From the NCBI RefSeq assembly GCF_020866905.1, contig NZ_JAIVCC010000002.1:591847-655846 (forward strand): DNA of 64,000 bases, in the 5' to 3' direction. Source of the stretch: Salinimicrobium sediminilitoris (GTDB lineage Bacteria; Bacteroidota; Bacteroidia; Flavobacteriales; Flavobacteriaceae). Numbering within the stretch: position 1 is the stretch's first letter; every line of letters begins with the position of its first letter. A program made the position numbers and the translations under genes. This document shows positions 43,723-52,135 of this stretch, in pieces. Under the pieces are notes generated by a model. The model was not told the DNA's origin, ran no database searches, and was given only the letters and a program-made list of their open reading frames with translations.

Positions 43723-46575
43723 CTATTTACTCAAATACATTTTTCTCCTTGAGTATAACTCATAGAAAGTGTCGTCTCTTAAACTGTCAATAAACAGAAT
43801 ACTTTCTCCAGTACTTTTCATCTCGGGCCCCAGCTGCTTGTTCACATGCGGGAACTTGTTGAAAGAGAACACAGGTTGTTTAATTGCGTATCCTTCCAGT
43901 TTGGGTTCAAATTTAAAATCGGTCACTTTATTTTCCCCAAGCATCACTTTAGTCGCATAATTTACATAGGGTTGCCCGTATGCTTTTGCAATAAAAGGAA
44001 CTGTACGGGAGGCTCTTGGATTTGCCTCTATAATGAAAACCTTGTCATCTTTAATAGCAAACTGAATGTTGATCAAACCAACCGTATTTAGCGCAAGTGC
44101 GATCTTTTTTGTATGATCTTTTATTTGCTGAAGTACCAGGTCTCCAAGATTGAATGGTGGAAGTAAGGCATTTGAATCTCCGGAGTGAATTCCGCAAGGC
44201 TCGATATGTTCCATGATCCCAATGATCTGTACTGTTTCCCCATCACAAATAGCATCTGCCTCAGCTTCAATAGCACCGTCGAGATAGTGATCCAGAAGAA
44301 GTTTGTTATTTGGTATTTTCCGAAGCAAGTCTACAACAGTTGCCTCAAGATCTTTTTTGTTGATCACGATCTTCATCCCTTGTCCGCCAAGTACATATGA
44401 AGGGCGCACCAGGATTGGAAAATCAAGTTCATCTGCAAGAGCCAGGGCTTCATCTGCTGTTTCAGCTACCCCAAAATCGGGATAAGGAATTTCATTTTCC
44501 TGAAGCAGCTTTGAGAAAGACCCTCTGTCTTCGGCTAGATCCAGAGACTCATAACTGGTTCCAATGATCTTTATTCCGTAGCGATCAAGTTTTTCAGCAA
44601 GTTTTAAGGCAGTTTGTCCTCCCAATTGAACAATGACACCTTCCGGCTTTTCATGACGAATTATGTCATAGATGTGCTCCCAAAATACAGGTTCAAAATA
44701 AAGTTTATCGGCGACATCAAAATCGGTCGAAACAGTTTCAGGATTACAATTGATCATGATGGTTTCATAACCGCACTCCTTGGCTGCCAGAACTCCGTGT
44801 ACACAGCAATAATCAAATTCGATTCCCTGTCCTATTCGATTAGGGCCTGACCCCAACACCACAATTTTTCTTTTTTCTGAAACTTTACTGTCATTTTCCA
44901 CATATCTCACCCCATCTTTAGTCTCAATATCGGCTTCAAAAGTGGAATAGTAGTAAGGAGTTTCTGCTTTAAATTCGGCTGCACAAGTATCAACAAGTTT
45001 ATAGATACGGTTGATCCCCATTTCTTCCCTTTTCTTATAAACCTGGCTTTCCAAACAGTCTACCATATAAGCGATCTGCCTGTCGGCAAAACCTTTTTGT
45101 TTAGCTTCCAAAATCAAATCTTTGGGTAAAGAGTCAATGTTGTATTTAGAGATCTCCACCTCAAGGGCATAAAGTTCCTCATACTGCTTTAAGAACCACA
45201 TGTCGATCTTCGTGATCTCATGGATCCTGGTTAGCGGAATTCCCAGCTGAATAGCATCATAAATGACAAAGACCCTATCCCAGCTGGCGTTTTTGAGCTT
45301 ATCAAGTATTACATCATAATTAGTATATCCTTTACCATCGGCGCCAAGTCCATTTCTTTTAATTTCGAGAGACTGGGTGGCTTTATGAAGAGCCTCCTGG
45401 AAAGATCGTCCAATTCCCATAACTTCTCCTACAGATTTCATTTGAAGGCCAAGAGTACGATCACTACCTTCAAATTTATCAAAGTTCCATCGTGGGATCT
45501 TTACGATCACATAATCAAGGGTTGGTTCGAATAAAGCTGAAGTCGATTTTGTAATTTGATTGTGAAGTTCATCAAGGGTGTAACCAATTGCAAGTTTGGC
45601 AGCGATCTTTGCAATAGGATATCCCGTAGCTTTTGAGGCAAGAGCCGAAGACCTGGAAGTCCGCGGATTGATCTCAATGGCCATAATCTCTTCCTTCTCA
45701 TCGGGGCTTACGGCAAACTGAACGTTACAGCCTCCCGCGAAATCTCCAATGTTCCGCATCATTTTAATGGCCAGGTCCCGCATTCTTTGGAAGCAGGTAT
45801 CGCTAAGCGTCATGGCCGGTGCTACTGTAATAGAATCCCCGGTGTGTATTCCCATAGGATCCATGTTCTCGATGGAACATATGATCACCACGTTATCATT
45901 CTTATCACGTAGCAATTCCAGCTCATACTCTTTCCATCCCAGTAATGCCTTATCTATTAACACTTCGTGGATTGGAGAAGCTTCAAGACCTGCTGTTAGC
46001 AGTTCATCAAAATCTTCTTCTTTATGAACAAAAGAGGCACCGCTTCCCCCTAGGGTAAAGGAAGCTCTTATCACCAGTGGAAAACCAAATTCCTGGGCTA
46101 CTTCTTTTCCCTTAAGGAAAGAAGTGACTGTTTGTGCCGGGGCCACCCCCACCCCAAGGCGGACCATTAATTGCTTGAATTTTTCACGATCTTCTGTAAT
46201 ATTGATAGCATCAATATCTACCCCGATCAACTTTATATTAAAATCACTCCATATCCCTTTTTCCTCTGCTTCTATACAAAGGTTCAAAGCTGTTTGTCCT
46301 CCCATGGTGGGAAGTACCGCATCGATGTCGCTATGCTCTTTAAGGATCTCAATGATGCTTTTTGTAGTAAGCGGTTTGAGATAAACATGATCTGCCATTG
46401 AAGGATCGGTCATGATAGTGGCAGGATTTGAGTTTATCAGGACTGTTTCAATCCCTTCCTCCCTCAATGATTTTAGTGCTTGTGCACCGGCATAATCAAA
46501 TTCACAAGCCTGGCCAATGATTATTGGTCCAGATCCTATGATAAGTATTTTCTTTAGGTTTTCATTCTTCGGCAT
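43723..46575 (-). CDS. carB: Carbamoyl-phosphate synthase large subunit, without the C-terminal allosteric domain
   Basis: Makes carbamoyl phosphate for pyrimidines and arginine with CarA. 950 residues: two ATP-grasp halves (KKILIIGSGPIIIGQACEFDYAGAQ at the N-terminus; KIVVLGSGPNRIGQGIEFDYCC near 575), a central oligomerisation segment, and synthetase motifs (ASFTLGGSGASF, YVLGGQGMKIV). The protein ends soon after LGPEMKSTGE. E. coli CarB has ~1073 residues, the last ~135 being the UMP/ornithine-binding MGS domain, which is absent here. carA is not adjacent. rpmH lies upstream. Confidence 0.96.
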   Translation of the reverse strand: MPKNENLKKILIIGSGPIIIGQACEFDYAGAQALKSLREEGIETVLINSNPATIMTDPSMADHVYLKPLTTKSIIEILKEHSDIDAVLPTMGGQTALNLCIEAEEKGIWSDFNIKLIGVDIDAINITEDREKFKQLMVRLGVGVAPAQTVTSFLKGKEVAQEFGFPLVIRASFTLGGSGASFVHKEEDFDELLTAGLEASPIHEVLIDKALLGWKEYELELLRDKNDNVVIICSIENMDPMGIHTGDSITVAPAMTLSDTCFQRMRDLAIKMMRNIGDFAGGCNVQFAVSPDEKEEIMAIEINPRTSRSSALASKATGYPIAKIAAKLAIGYTLDELHNQITKSTSALFEPTLDYVIVKIPRWNFDKFEGSDRTLGLQMKSVGEVMGIGRSFQEALHKATQSLEIKRNGLGADGKGYTNYDVILDKLKNASWDRVFVIYDAIQLGIPLTRIHEITKIDMWFLKQYEELYALEVEISKYNIDSLPKDLILEAKQKGFADRQIAYMVDCLESQVYKKREEMGINRIYKLVDTCAAEFKAETPYYYSTFEADIETKDGVRYVENDSKVSEKRKIVVLGSGPNRIGQGIEFDYCCVHGVLAAKECGYETIMINCNPETVSTDFDVADKLYFEPVFWEHIYDIIRHEKPEGVIVQLGGQTALKLAEKLDRYGIKIIGTSYESLDLAEDRGSFSKLLQENEIPYPDFGVAETADEALALADELDFPILVRPSYVLGGQGMKIVINKKDLEATVVDLLRKIPNNKLLLDHYLDGAIEAEADAICDGETVQIIGIMEHIEPCGIHSGDSNALLPPFNLGDLVLQQIKDHTKKIALALNTVGLINIQFAIKDDKVFIIEANPRASRTVPFIAKAYGQPYVNYATKVMLGENKVTDFKFEPKLEGYAIKQPVFSFNKFPHVNKQLGPEMKSTGESILFIDSLRDDTFYELYSRRKMYLSK

Positions 46576-46623
46576 GAGAAAATATTTGTGTGGTGTTTGT
46601 AAAAATAGGAACCAATAGGGTAT

Positions 46624-46660
46624 AAAAAAAGGCGTTACTTAAAAAAGTAACACCTTTATT
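46624..46660 (-). terminator. Terminator after rpmH
   Basis: Minus strand AAAGGTGTTACTT pairs with AAGTAACGCCTTT (one G-U), loop TTTT, followed by more T's. Confidence 0.85.
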
Positions 46661-46679
46661 ATTTTCGGTAATTTATCAT

Positions 46680-46838
46680 CTAGTGTTTATGCCTTTGCTC
46701 AGAGGAAACAGATAATTTCTTTCTTCCTTTTGCTCTTCTGCGAGCCAGCACTTTTCTTCCATTAACACTTGCCATGCGCTCTCTGAAACCGTGCTTATTT
46801 TTTCTTTTCCTCTTAGATGGTTGAAACGTTCTTTTCAT
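46680..46838 (-). CDS. rpmH: 50S ribosomal protein L34
   Basis: A 52-residue highly basic protein, [20 protein letters not shown] then [20 protein letters not shown], the L34 signature; complete with a short C-terminal tail ([12 protein letters not shown]). Start ATG at 46838, stop TAG at 46682-46680. L34 is part of the large subunit near the exit tunnel. It has its own strong promoter and a terminator, and lies upstream of carB. The common rnpA neighbour is not here. Confidence 0.97.
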   Translation of the reverse strand: MKRTFQPSKRKRKNKHGFRERMASVNGRKVLARRRAKGRKKLSVSSEQRHKH

Positions 46839-46909
46839 GATAATTATCTTTAATCTTCTTTGAAATCGCTTTGAAAAATTGTTTTAGGACCTCCTCCTAA
46901 AACTGCGGG

Positions 46910-46940
46910 CAAATATACAAAGAGTTTTTACTTAGGCAAA
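46910..46940 (-). promoter_or_regulatory. Consensus promoter of rpmH
   Basis: Minus strand: TTTG (46940-46937), a 19-bp spacer, TATATTTG (46917-46910). It has the same form as the tRNA-Met promoter. The leader is about 70 nt. Confidence 0.85.
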
Positions 46941-46973
46941 CCCTATAATGAAATAATTTCCAATTGTTTTTTA

Positions 46974-46981
46974 TACCTTTG
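46974..46981 (+). promoter_or_regulatory. -7 element upstream of the TPR membrane protein gene
   Basis: TACCTTTG fits TAnnTTTG, 22 bp before the ATG at 47004. No clear -33 element. Confidence 0.45.
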
Positions 46982-47003
46982 CGGCCTTTAAAATCAACTG
47001 CAA

Positions 47004-47519
47004 ATGTTCAATAAAGTCTATAAGTTAATCATTACAGCTATTCTCGTCGTCATTGCAATATGGCAATTTTTTGAAGGTAATATCGGGAATGGGATTTTCT
47101 TACTCCTGTTAGCAGGTATTTTCGTTTTCCTTTACTACAAGAATGAAATGATACTTATGGCTTTTTTGAGGCTTCGGAAGCAGGATTTTCCCGGCGCCAA
47201 AAAGTGGTTGGACAAGATCAAAGATCCAGAAAAGGCACTCACTCAAAATCAACAGGGTTACTACTGGTACCTGCACGGATTAATGGTTTCTCAGACGAAC
47301 ATGACCCAGGCCGAAAAGTTTTTTAAAAGGGCTATTAAGCTGGGGCTTTCCATGAAGCAGGACCTCGCTATGGCAAAACTTAACCTGGCCGGGATTGCCA
47401 TGACCAAACGTAGAAAGAGAGAAGCACAAATGCTGCTGCAAGAAGCTAAAAAGCTGGACAAACACAACATGCTTGATGAACAGATCAAGATGATGAAGCA
47501 GCAGATGAAAAAGATCTAA
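47004..47519 (+). CDS. Membrane protein with TPR-like repeats
   Basis: 171 residues. Two N-terminal transmembrane helices (KLIITAILVVIAIWQFFEG, about 7-25, and IGNGIFLLLLAGIFVFLYY, about 27-45; the first is DUF2892-like), then a cytoplasmic helical part that looks like a short TPR: GYYWYLHGLMVSQTNMTQAEKFFKRAI and MAKLNLAGIAMTKRRKREAQMLLQEA. Probably a scaffold of some kind; function unknown. Confidence 0.8.
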   Translation: MFNKVYKLIITAILVVIAIWQFFEGNIGNGIFLLLLAGIFVFLYYKNEMILMAFLRLRKQDFPGAKKWLDKIKDPEKALTQNQQGYYWYLHGLMVSQTNMTQAEKFFKRAIKLGLSMKQDLAMAKLNLAGIAMTKRRKREAQMLLQEAKKLDKHNMLDEQIKMMKQQMKKI

Positions 47520-47671
47520 AAAATCTCTTTGAGAAACCTTTTACTTTGGAGATTTCCTGCTAAGAACAGGTCTCCGCATTTCAACCAATTTCCCTGTAGT
47601 TAAACGAGTATTTTTTAGTCTGTAGGATTAGTTCTGTAATTTAGCGCAGAATTTGGACCCCTAACTACTAG

Positions 47672-48373
47672 ATGAGGAAAATTTTACTTTTTACTCTTAC
47701 CTTCTCTTTTTTTTTGACATCTTTTGCTCAAGAGGACCAGATAACTTTCTCTGAAGCTCTTGGCCTTCACCTGAGAAAATATAAAAAACACGCAGATAAA
47801 GCCTACCGCACTCAGAATATGGAACGGGCAGATTTCCTGTTTGATTCCTTGGTTGATTATGGTCTAAAAGGAACCCGCCTAGATAACTTCAAGGTAAAAG
47901 ATCTTAGAAAAAAACCGGTTCACCTGGATGAATTCAAGAAGCCCGTATATCTCACAACTTATGCTTCCTGGATCGTTCCTACAGAAGGGGAAATACCCGC
48001 CATAAATATATTAGCCGAAAAGTATGGCGAACAGGTTGATTTCGTTATGTTATTCTGGGATGATCATAGAACCACAAAAAAACTGGCAAAAAATTACCAT
48101 GAAAATATAAAAATTCTGTATGTCGATGAAATGCAGAATAACAGCCCTTATGTGGTGAAGATGATGAAGCACTCTTTAGGTTTGCCAACATCATTCCTAC
48201 TGGACAAAAACAAAAAGATACTGGATATTAGGAGGAAAATATCTCATCCCTACGGAATTGAATTTGAAAAATCTTTTGACATCAATTACGATTCCCTCTC
48301 CAGTGCTCTCTCCCTGTTATTGATTGACGAAAGCAGCCGGTATTCCACGGCCGAAGAAAGCAACGCGCCCTAA
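47672..48373 (+). CDS. Secreted thioredoxin-like protein lacking the redox cysteines
   Basis: 233 residues with a signal peptide (MRKILLFTLTFSFFLTSFAQ). The middle looks like a TlpA/thioredoxin fold: FKVKDLRKKPVHLDEFKKPVYLTTYASWIVPTEGEIPAIN (about 73-112) and LGLPTSFLLDKNKKILDIRRK. Where TlpA proteins have WCxxC, this one reads WIVPTEG, and the whole mature protein has no Cys. So it cannot do dithiol chemistry and may be a binding or structural derivative. Flanking genes give no hint. Confidence 0.75.
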   Translation: MRKILLFTLTFSFFLTSFAQEDQITFSEALGLHLRKYKKHADKAYRTQNMERADFLFDSLVDYGLKGTRLDNFKVKDLRKKPVHLDEFKKPVYLTTYASWIVPTEGEIPAINILAEKYGEQVDFVMLFWDDHRTTKKLAKNYHENIKILYVDEMQNNSPYVVKMMKHSLGLPTSFLLDKNKKILDIRRKISHPYGIEFEKSFDINYDSLSSALSLLLIDESSRYSTAEESNAP

Positions 48374-48430
48374 ATCCATAGAATCTCCCTGCATTACGGT
48401 TTGTCAGAAATCAGTTTCTTAGAAACAGAT

Positions 48431-49357
48431 TTAAGGAGCAGGTGAATAATACCCATCTTCAGGTAGTTCTATAAGATATTCTTTCCTGGATTTATTATTA
48501 AGATGAGCTTCCCTCAACCATGGGTTGTGGATCTTTAGTACTTTATAGTTAATCCCAAATTCTTGTGCAAACCTGGCAAAATCGCTCACTGCCGTATCTA
48601 CTTTCACTTTATAGGATGGGACATCCTGGTAAAGATCCTTTTCCCTAAAGTTAAACCCGTACTTCTTTGGGTTCTCCATAATCTCTTTTAATGCAAGGAT
48701 CCTGAAAACATAACGCCCCGTCTCTTCGCCAAGAAGTAAGTCATAATAATCTCTAACATCCTGTCGGTCCCTCTGCTTATCTACACCATAATTCCCCGCA
48801 TTGTATGCTGCTGCGGCAAGAGTCCAGCTTCCAAATCGCTCTTTAGACTTCTTAAGATATTCGGCAGCTACACGAGTGGATTTCTCAATATTATACCGCT
48901 CATCAACATTGTCGTTGATCTCCAGGCCATATTCTTTTCCGGTACTTTCCATGATCTGCCAAAATCCGCGTGCTCCCGCGGGAGAAACAGCATTGGTAAG
49001 ACTGCTTTCTATTACTGCCAAATATTTAAAATCATCTGGCACTCCATATTCAGCTAAAATTGGCTCTATAACGGGAAAATATTTGTTTGCCCTTTTGAGC
49101 AATAAAAGGGTATTTGACTGCCAATAAGTATTCACTAACAGCTCCCTGTCCATTCTTTCATAAACATCGGGAATTTCAATTGGCACCTCTTCTCCTGCAA
49201 ATTCAAGATCCTCGGGCATCGGGAGAGCATAGACATTATAATCATTGATCATCTTCCTCTCCTGGACTTCATCACTTGGTGCATCCTGCACGGCATTTAT
49301 TCCCAATCCACAGATCACCAGCAAACTTCCTCCAATAAGTATATTCTTCGCTTTCAT
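48431..49357 (-). CDS. Lytic transglycosylase (SLT domain, MltD-like)
   Basis: 308 residues from the ATG at 49357, 2 nt after the stop of the hydrolase gene upstream; a TTG two codons earlier is less likely. Signal/anchor segment NILIGGSLLVICGLGINA, then an SLT domain with catalytic E117 in YLAVIESSLTNAVSPAGARG, GFWQIMESTGKEYGL and YNAGNYGVDKQRDR. No LysM repeat follows, unlike E. coli MltD. It cleaves peptidoglycan, probably periplasmic or membrane-held. Confidence 0.92.
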   Translation of the reverse strand: MKAKNILIGGSLLVICGLGINAVQDAPSDEVQERKMINDYNVYALPMPEDLEFAGEEVPIEIPDVYERMDRELLVNTYWQSNTLLLLKRANKYFPVIEPILAEYGVPDDFKYLAVIESSLTNAVSPAGARGFWQIMESTGKEYGLEINDNVDERYNIEKSTRVAAEYLKKSKERFGSWTLAAAAYNAGNYGVDKQRDRQDVRDYYDLLLGEETGRYVFRILALKEIMENPKKYGFNFREKDLYQDVPSYKVKVDTAVSDFARFAQEFGINYKVLKIHNPWLREAHLNNKSRKEYLIELPEDGYYSPAP

Positions 49358-49359
49358 AT

Positions 49360-50064
49360 TCAATTTGATAATTCTTTTTCCTTTTTCTCTTTCAAATTCC
49401 CGGTAAGGATAATTTCCTCAAGATGATCATTAAACCATCTAAAACGGTTAATGATCATCACGTGGGTTCCTCCCTTTACGGTAATACAACCATCAATGTA
49501 TCGATAAGGAAATATTTCATCCTTATCCCCGTGTATATGAACTACACCCGGAAAAGGCTCCTGCCTTTCCCAGCAAACCATCTGTTCGATCGCCCAGTCA
49601 AGATAACGGGTATCGGTAATAGATAGATACTTCTTGTACAATTTTGCCCGTTTCCTGGCAAAATCCCCTACCGCCACTTTCTCAAAAGCATCAACATATC
49701 GTGCAAGGGAGGTAGGAAGTATTTTAAAAGCTTTAGTGCAGCGCGCAAATCTCATCCTCCTCGGCAACTCCTTTTCGCTCTTTACACTCGATATAATTAT
49801 GACTCTGCGAACTTGCATTAGTTGCGCCATTTCCTGAACAATAATCCCGCCAAAAGAAACACCTATCAAAACCGGGTTCTCATGTTCAACTCTTTTACAC
49901 AGGCGGGCCGAATATTCTTTTAAACTTTCCTTAGGCCTGGGAAGCAACCAATCCAGCCAATGAATCTGAAATTTTTGTTCGGGCAACCTGATCATTTCAA
50001 AAATCGACGGATTTGCTGCCAGCCCGGGCATACAATAAACATGAATAACAGCTTCTTTTACCAT
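49360..50064 (-). CDS. Alpha/beta hydrolase
   Basis: 234-residue soluble protein of the alpha/beta hydrolase fold. The nucleophile elbow is GVSFGG with S70; the later acid is in HIHGDKDEIFPY and the base in KGGTHVMIINR. The N-terminal HVYCMPGLAANPSIFEMI forms the oxyanion-side loop. The substrate is unknown. It lies 2 nt upstream of the lytic transglycosylase gene on the same strand, so the pair is likely co-translated, though a functional link is not clear. Confidence 0.88.
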   Translation of the reverse strand: MVKEAVIHVYCMPGLAANPSIFEMIRLPEQKFQIHWLDWLLPRPKESLKEYSARLCKRVEHENPVLIGVSFGGIIVQEMAQLMQVRRVIIISSVKSEKELPRRMRFARCTKAFKILPTSLARYVDAFEKVAVGDFARKRAKLYKKYLSITDTRYLDWAIEQMVCWERQEPFPGVVHIHGDKDEIFPYRYIDGCITVKGGTHVMIINRFRWFNDHLEEIILTGNLKEKKEKELSN

Positions 50065-50262
50065 ACTTTATAAGCTTCTACAGCTAAATGTGCCCGAAAA
50101 TCCTTAACTTTACTATCAAATTTAAGGGAATTTGACCGCTCAAATAAATATTTAATATAAAATTTCCTTTTGGGCTGCAGCCCGGTCAGCCAGACAATAG
50201 CATTTTTCTTTCTTTTAATAAAATGGCTGATTTTTTGATACTAAAAAATAAAACACTTACAT

Positions 50263-50562
50263 ATGGACCCTCAGCTATCTGTTACTGACAATGAATTCCT
50301 TCGTCAATTTGAACTTCAGGTTGAAGGAGAATTAGCCAAGATTGAATACGCCAGTCAGGATCGCAAGATCTTTTTGACTAAACTCGAAATGAGCGACACT
50401 CTTAAAGAAAAAGGATACCTGGAACCTTTTATCGAAAAAGTTCTGGATATAATAAAAGAACGGGAAATAAGGGTTATGCCTACAAGTCCCTCTATTGCAC
50501 GCTTTATGCGGAAAAACCGTCGTAAATATAAAGGAATGCTCCCTGTGGGCATCAACATCTAG
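50263..50562 (+). CDS. Small GNAT-like N-acetyltransferase (YjdJ type)
   Basis: 99-residue domain of the short Gcn5-related type (YjdJ/NATD1): NEFLRQFELQVEGELAKIEYAS, DRKIFLTKLEMSDTLKEKGYLEPFIEKVL and the C-terminal VMPTSPSIARFMRKNRRKYKGM. In this family the acyl-CoA pocket is reduced and the acceptor unknown. Its end overlaps the end of mtaB by 4 bp on the opposite strand. Confidence 0.88.
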   Translation: MDPQLSVTDNEFLRQFELQVEGELAKIEYASQDRKIFLTKLEMSDTLKEKGYLEPFIEKVLDIIKEREIRVMPTSPSIARFMRKNRRKYKGMLPVGINI

Positions 50563-51893
50563 GTCAACACCTCTTCTTCAACATAAGAGAATCGTACCAG
50601 CCCATCTTCACCTATTTCCTGCAGTTCTATTTTGTGCAGGGTATTAACCAGGGAAGGATTCCAGGGGGTTTTTACTTTTACATAATTTTCGGTAAAGCCA
50701 TGGATATACCCTTCCTTATTTTCTCCTTCAAAAAGGACAATTTTAGGTTTGCCTAACTGTGATTCATAAAAAGCTCTCCTTTTTTTGGCTGAAAGCCCTC
50801 TAAGCATCTTGCTTCTCTTTTTTCGAACCTTTAAAGGCACCACAGCTTCCATTTCGGCTGCCGGAGTATTATCTCTTTCGGAATAAGTAAAGACGTGGAG
50901 GTAAGAAATATCCAATTCATTCAGGAAATTATATGTTTCCAGAAAAAGCTCATCTGTCTCGCCCGGAAACCCAACGATCACATCAACACCTATGCAGGCA
51001 TCTGGCATGACTTCTTTGATCTTTCTCACCCGGTCTACATATAGCTCCTTCATATATCTGCGTCGCATGGCTTTAAGCACCTCATTACTTCCGCTTTGTA
51101 GCGGAATATGGAAATGCGGTACAAAGGCTTCGCTATGGGCCACGAAATCTATTGTTTCGTTCTTTAAAAGATTCGGCTCTATAGAAGAAATTCGAAGTCT
51201 TTCAATTCCCTCTACTGTATCAAGCGCCTTTACCAGGTCAAGAAAAGTATGTTCATGCTTTTTATTTCCAAACTCTCCTTTCCCGTAATCCCCAATATTA
51301 ACTCCGGTCAGGACAATTTCCTTTATGCCTTTATCGCTGATCTTCTTTGCATTTTCAAGAACATTCTCCAAAGTATCGCTTCTTGAAATTCCACGCGCCA
51401 GCGGAATGGTACAGTATGTACATTTATAATCACAACCATCCTGTACCTTTAAAAAGGCCCTGGTACGGTCTCCAAATGAGTATGATCCCACATAAAAGTC
51501 GGCGTCTTCGATCTCACAGGAATGCACCTCTCCCATATCATTTTTAGTGAGGTCATTAAGGTAATTCGTGATCTTAAATTTTTCAGTTGCACCTAAAACA
51601 AGGTCAACTCCATCTACAGCTGCAAGTTCCTCAGGTTTTAGCTGGGCGTAACAGCCTACAGCGATCACAAAAGCATTTTCATTTGCCTTTTGCGCCTGCT
51701 TTACAATAGTTTTGAAACGTTTATCGGCATTATCTGTAACCGAACAGGTGTTGATCACATAGATATCGGCAGCCTCACTAAAATCCACCCTTAAAAAGCC
51801 TTCGTCCTTAAATGAGCGGGCGATCGTAGAGGTTTCAGAAAAATTCAGCTTACAACCCAGGGTGTAAAATGCTACTCTTTTGGAATCTTCCAT
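50559..51893 (-). CDS. mtaB: tRNA t6A37 methylthiotransferase MtaB
   Basis: Radical-SAM enzyme that turns t6A37 into ms2t6A in tRNAs reading ANN codons. 444 residues: N-terminal UPF0004 domain with FYTLGCKLNFSET and INTCSVTDNADKRF, the radical-SAM cluster site CDYKCTYC (C-x3-C-x2-C), the LTGVNIGDYG and IPLQSGSNEVLKAMRRRY blocks, and a TRAM-like C-terminus. TLGCKLNFSE rather than GCQMN favours MtaB over MiaB. Confidence 0.93.
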   Translation of the reverse strand: MEDSKRVAFYTLGCKLNFSETSTIARSFKDEGFLRVDFSEAADIYVINTCSVTDNADKRFKTIVKQAQKANENAFVIAVGCYAQLKPEELAAVDGVDLVLGATEKFKITNYLNDLTKNDMGEVHSCEIEDADFYVGSYSFGDRTRAFLKVQDGCDYKCTYCTIPLARGISRSDTLENVLENAKKISDKGIKEIVLTGVNIGDYGKGEFGNKKHEHTFLDLVKALDTVEGIERLRISSIEPNLLKNETIDFVAHSEAFVPHFHIPLQSGSNEVLKAMRRRYMKELYVDRVRKIKEVMPDACIGVDVIVGFPGETDELFLETYNFLNELDISYLHVFTYSERDNTPAAEMEAVVPLKVRKKRSKMLRGLSAKKRRAFYESQLGKPKIVLFEGENKEGYIHGFTENYVKVKTPWNPSLVNTLHKIELQEIGEDGLVRFSYVEEEVLT

Positions 51894-51943
51894 TTTTTCT
51901 TCTCAAGTTCTAATAGCTAACCATCAGAAATTCAACAAAATAT

Positions 51944-51975
51944 AAAAGCCTCTAAAAATCCCATTTTAGAGGCTG
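51944..51975 (-). terminator. Terminator after the GlmU-like gene
   Basis: AGCCTCTAAAAAT (51947-51959) pairs with ATTTTAGAGGCT (51963-51974) with one bulge; the minus-strand T-tract follows. It is 162 bp past the stop at 52136, with nothing recognised in between. Confidence 0.7.
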
Positions 51976-52135
51976 CAAAGATACCAACTTTAATTCAATG
52001 TCCAATTAACATTGAACAATGAACCAATTTCATTTTACAGGTAGTTCAAATTTCCTTTTGTAGATGTTATCTACCAGATCCAAAATTTCAGAAACTATAA
52101 AAACTGGAACTCATCCTGAGCATTGCTTACCGTAA

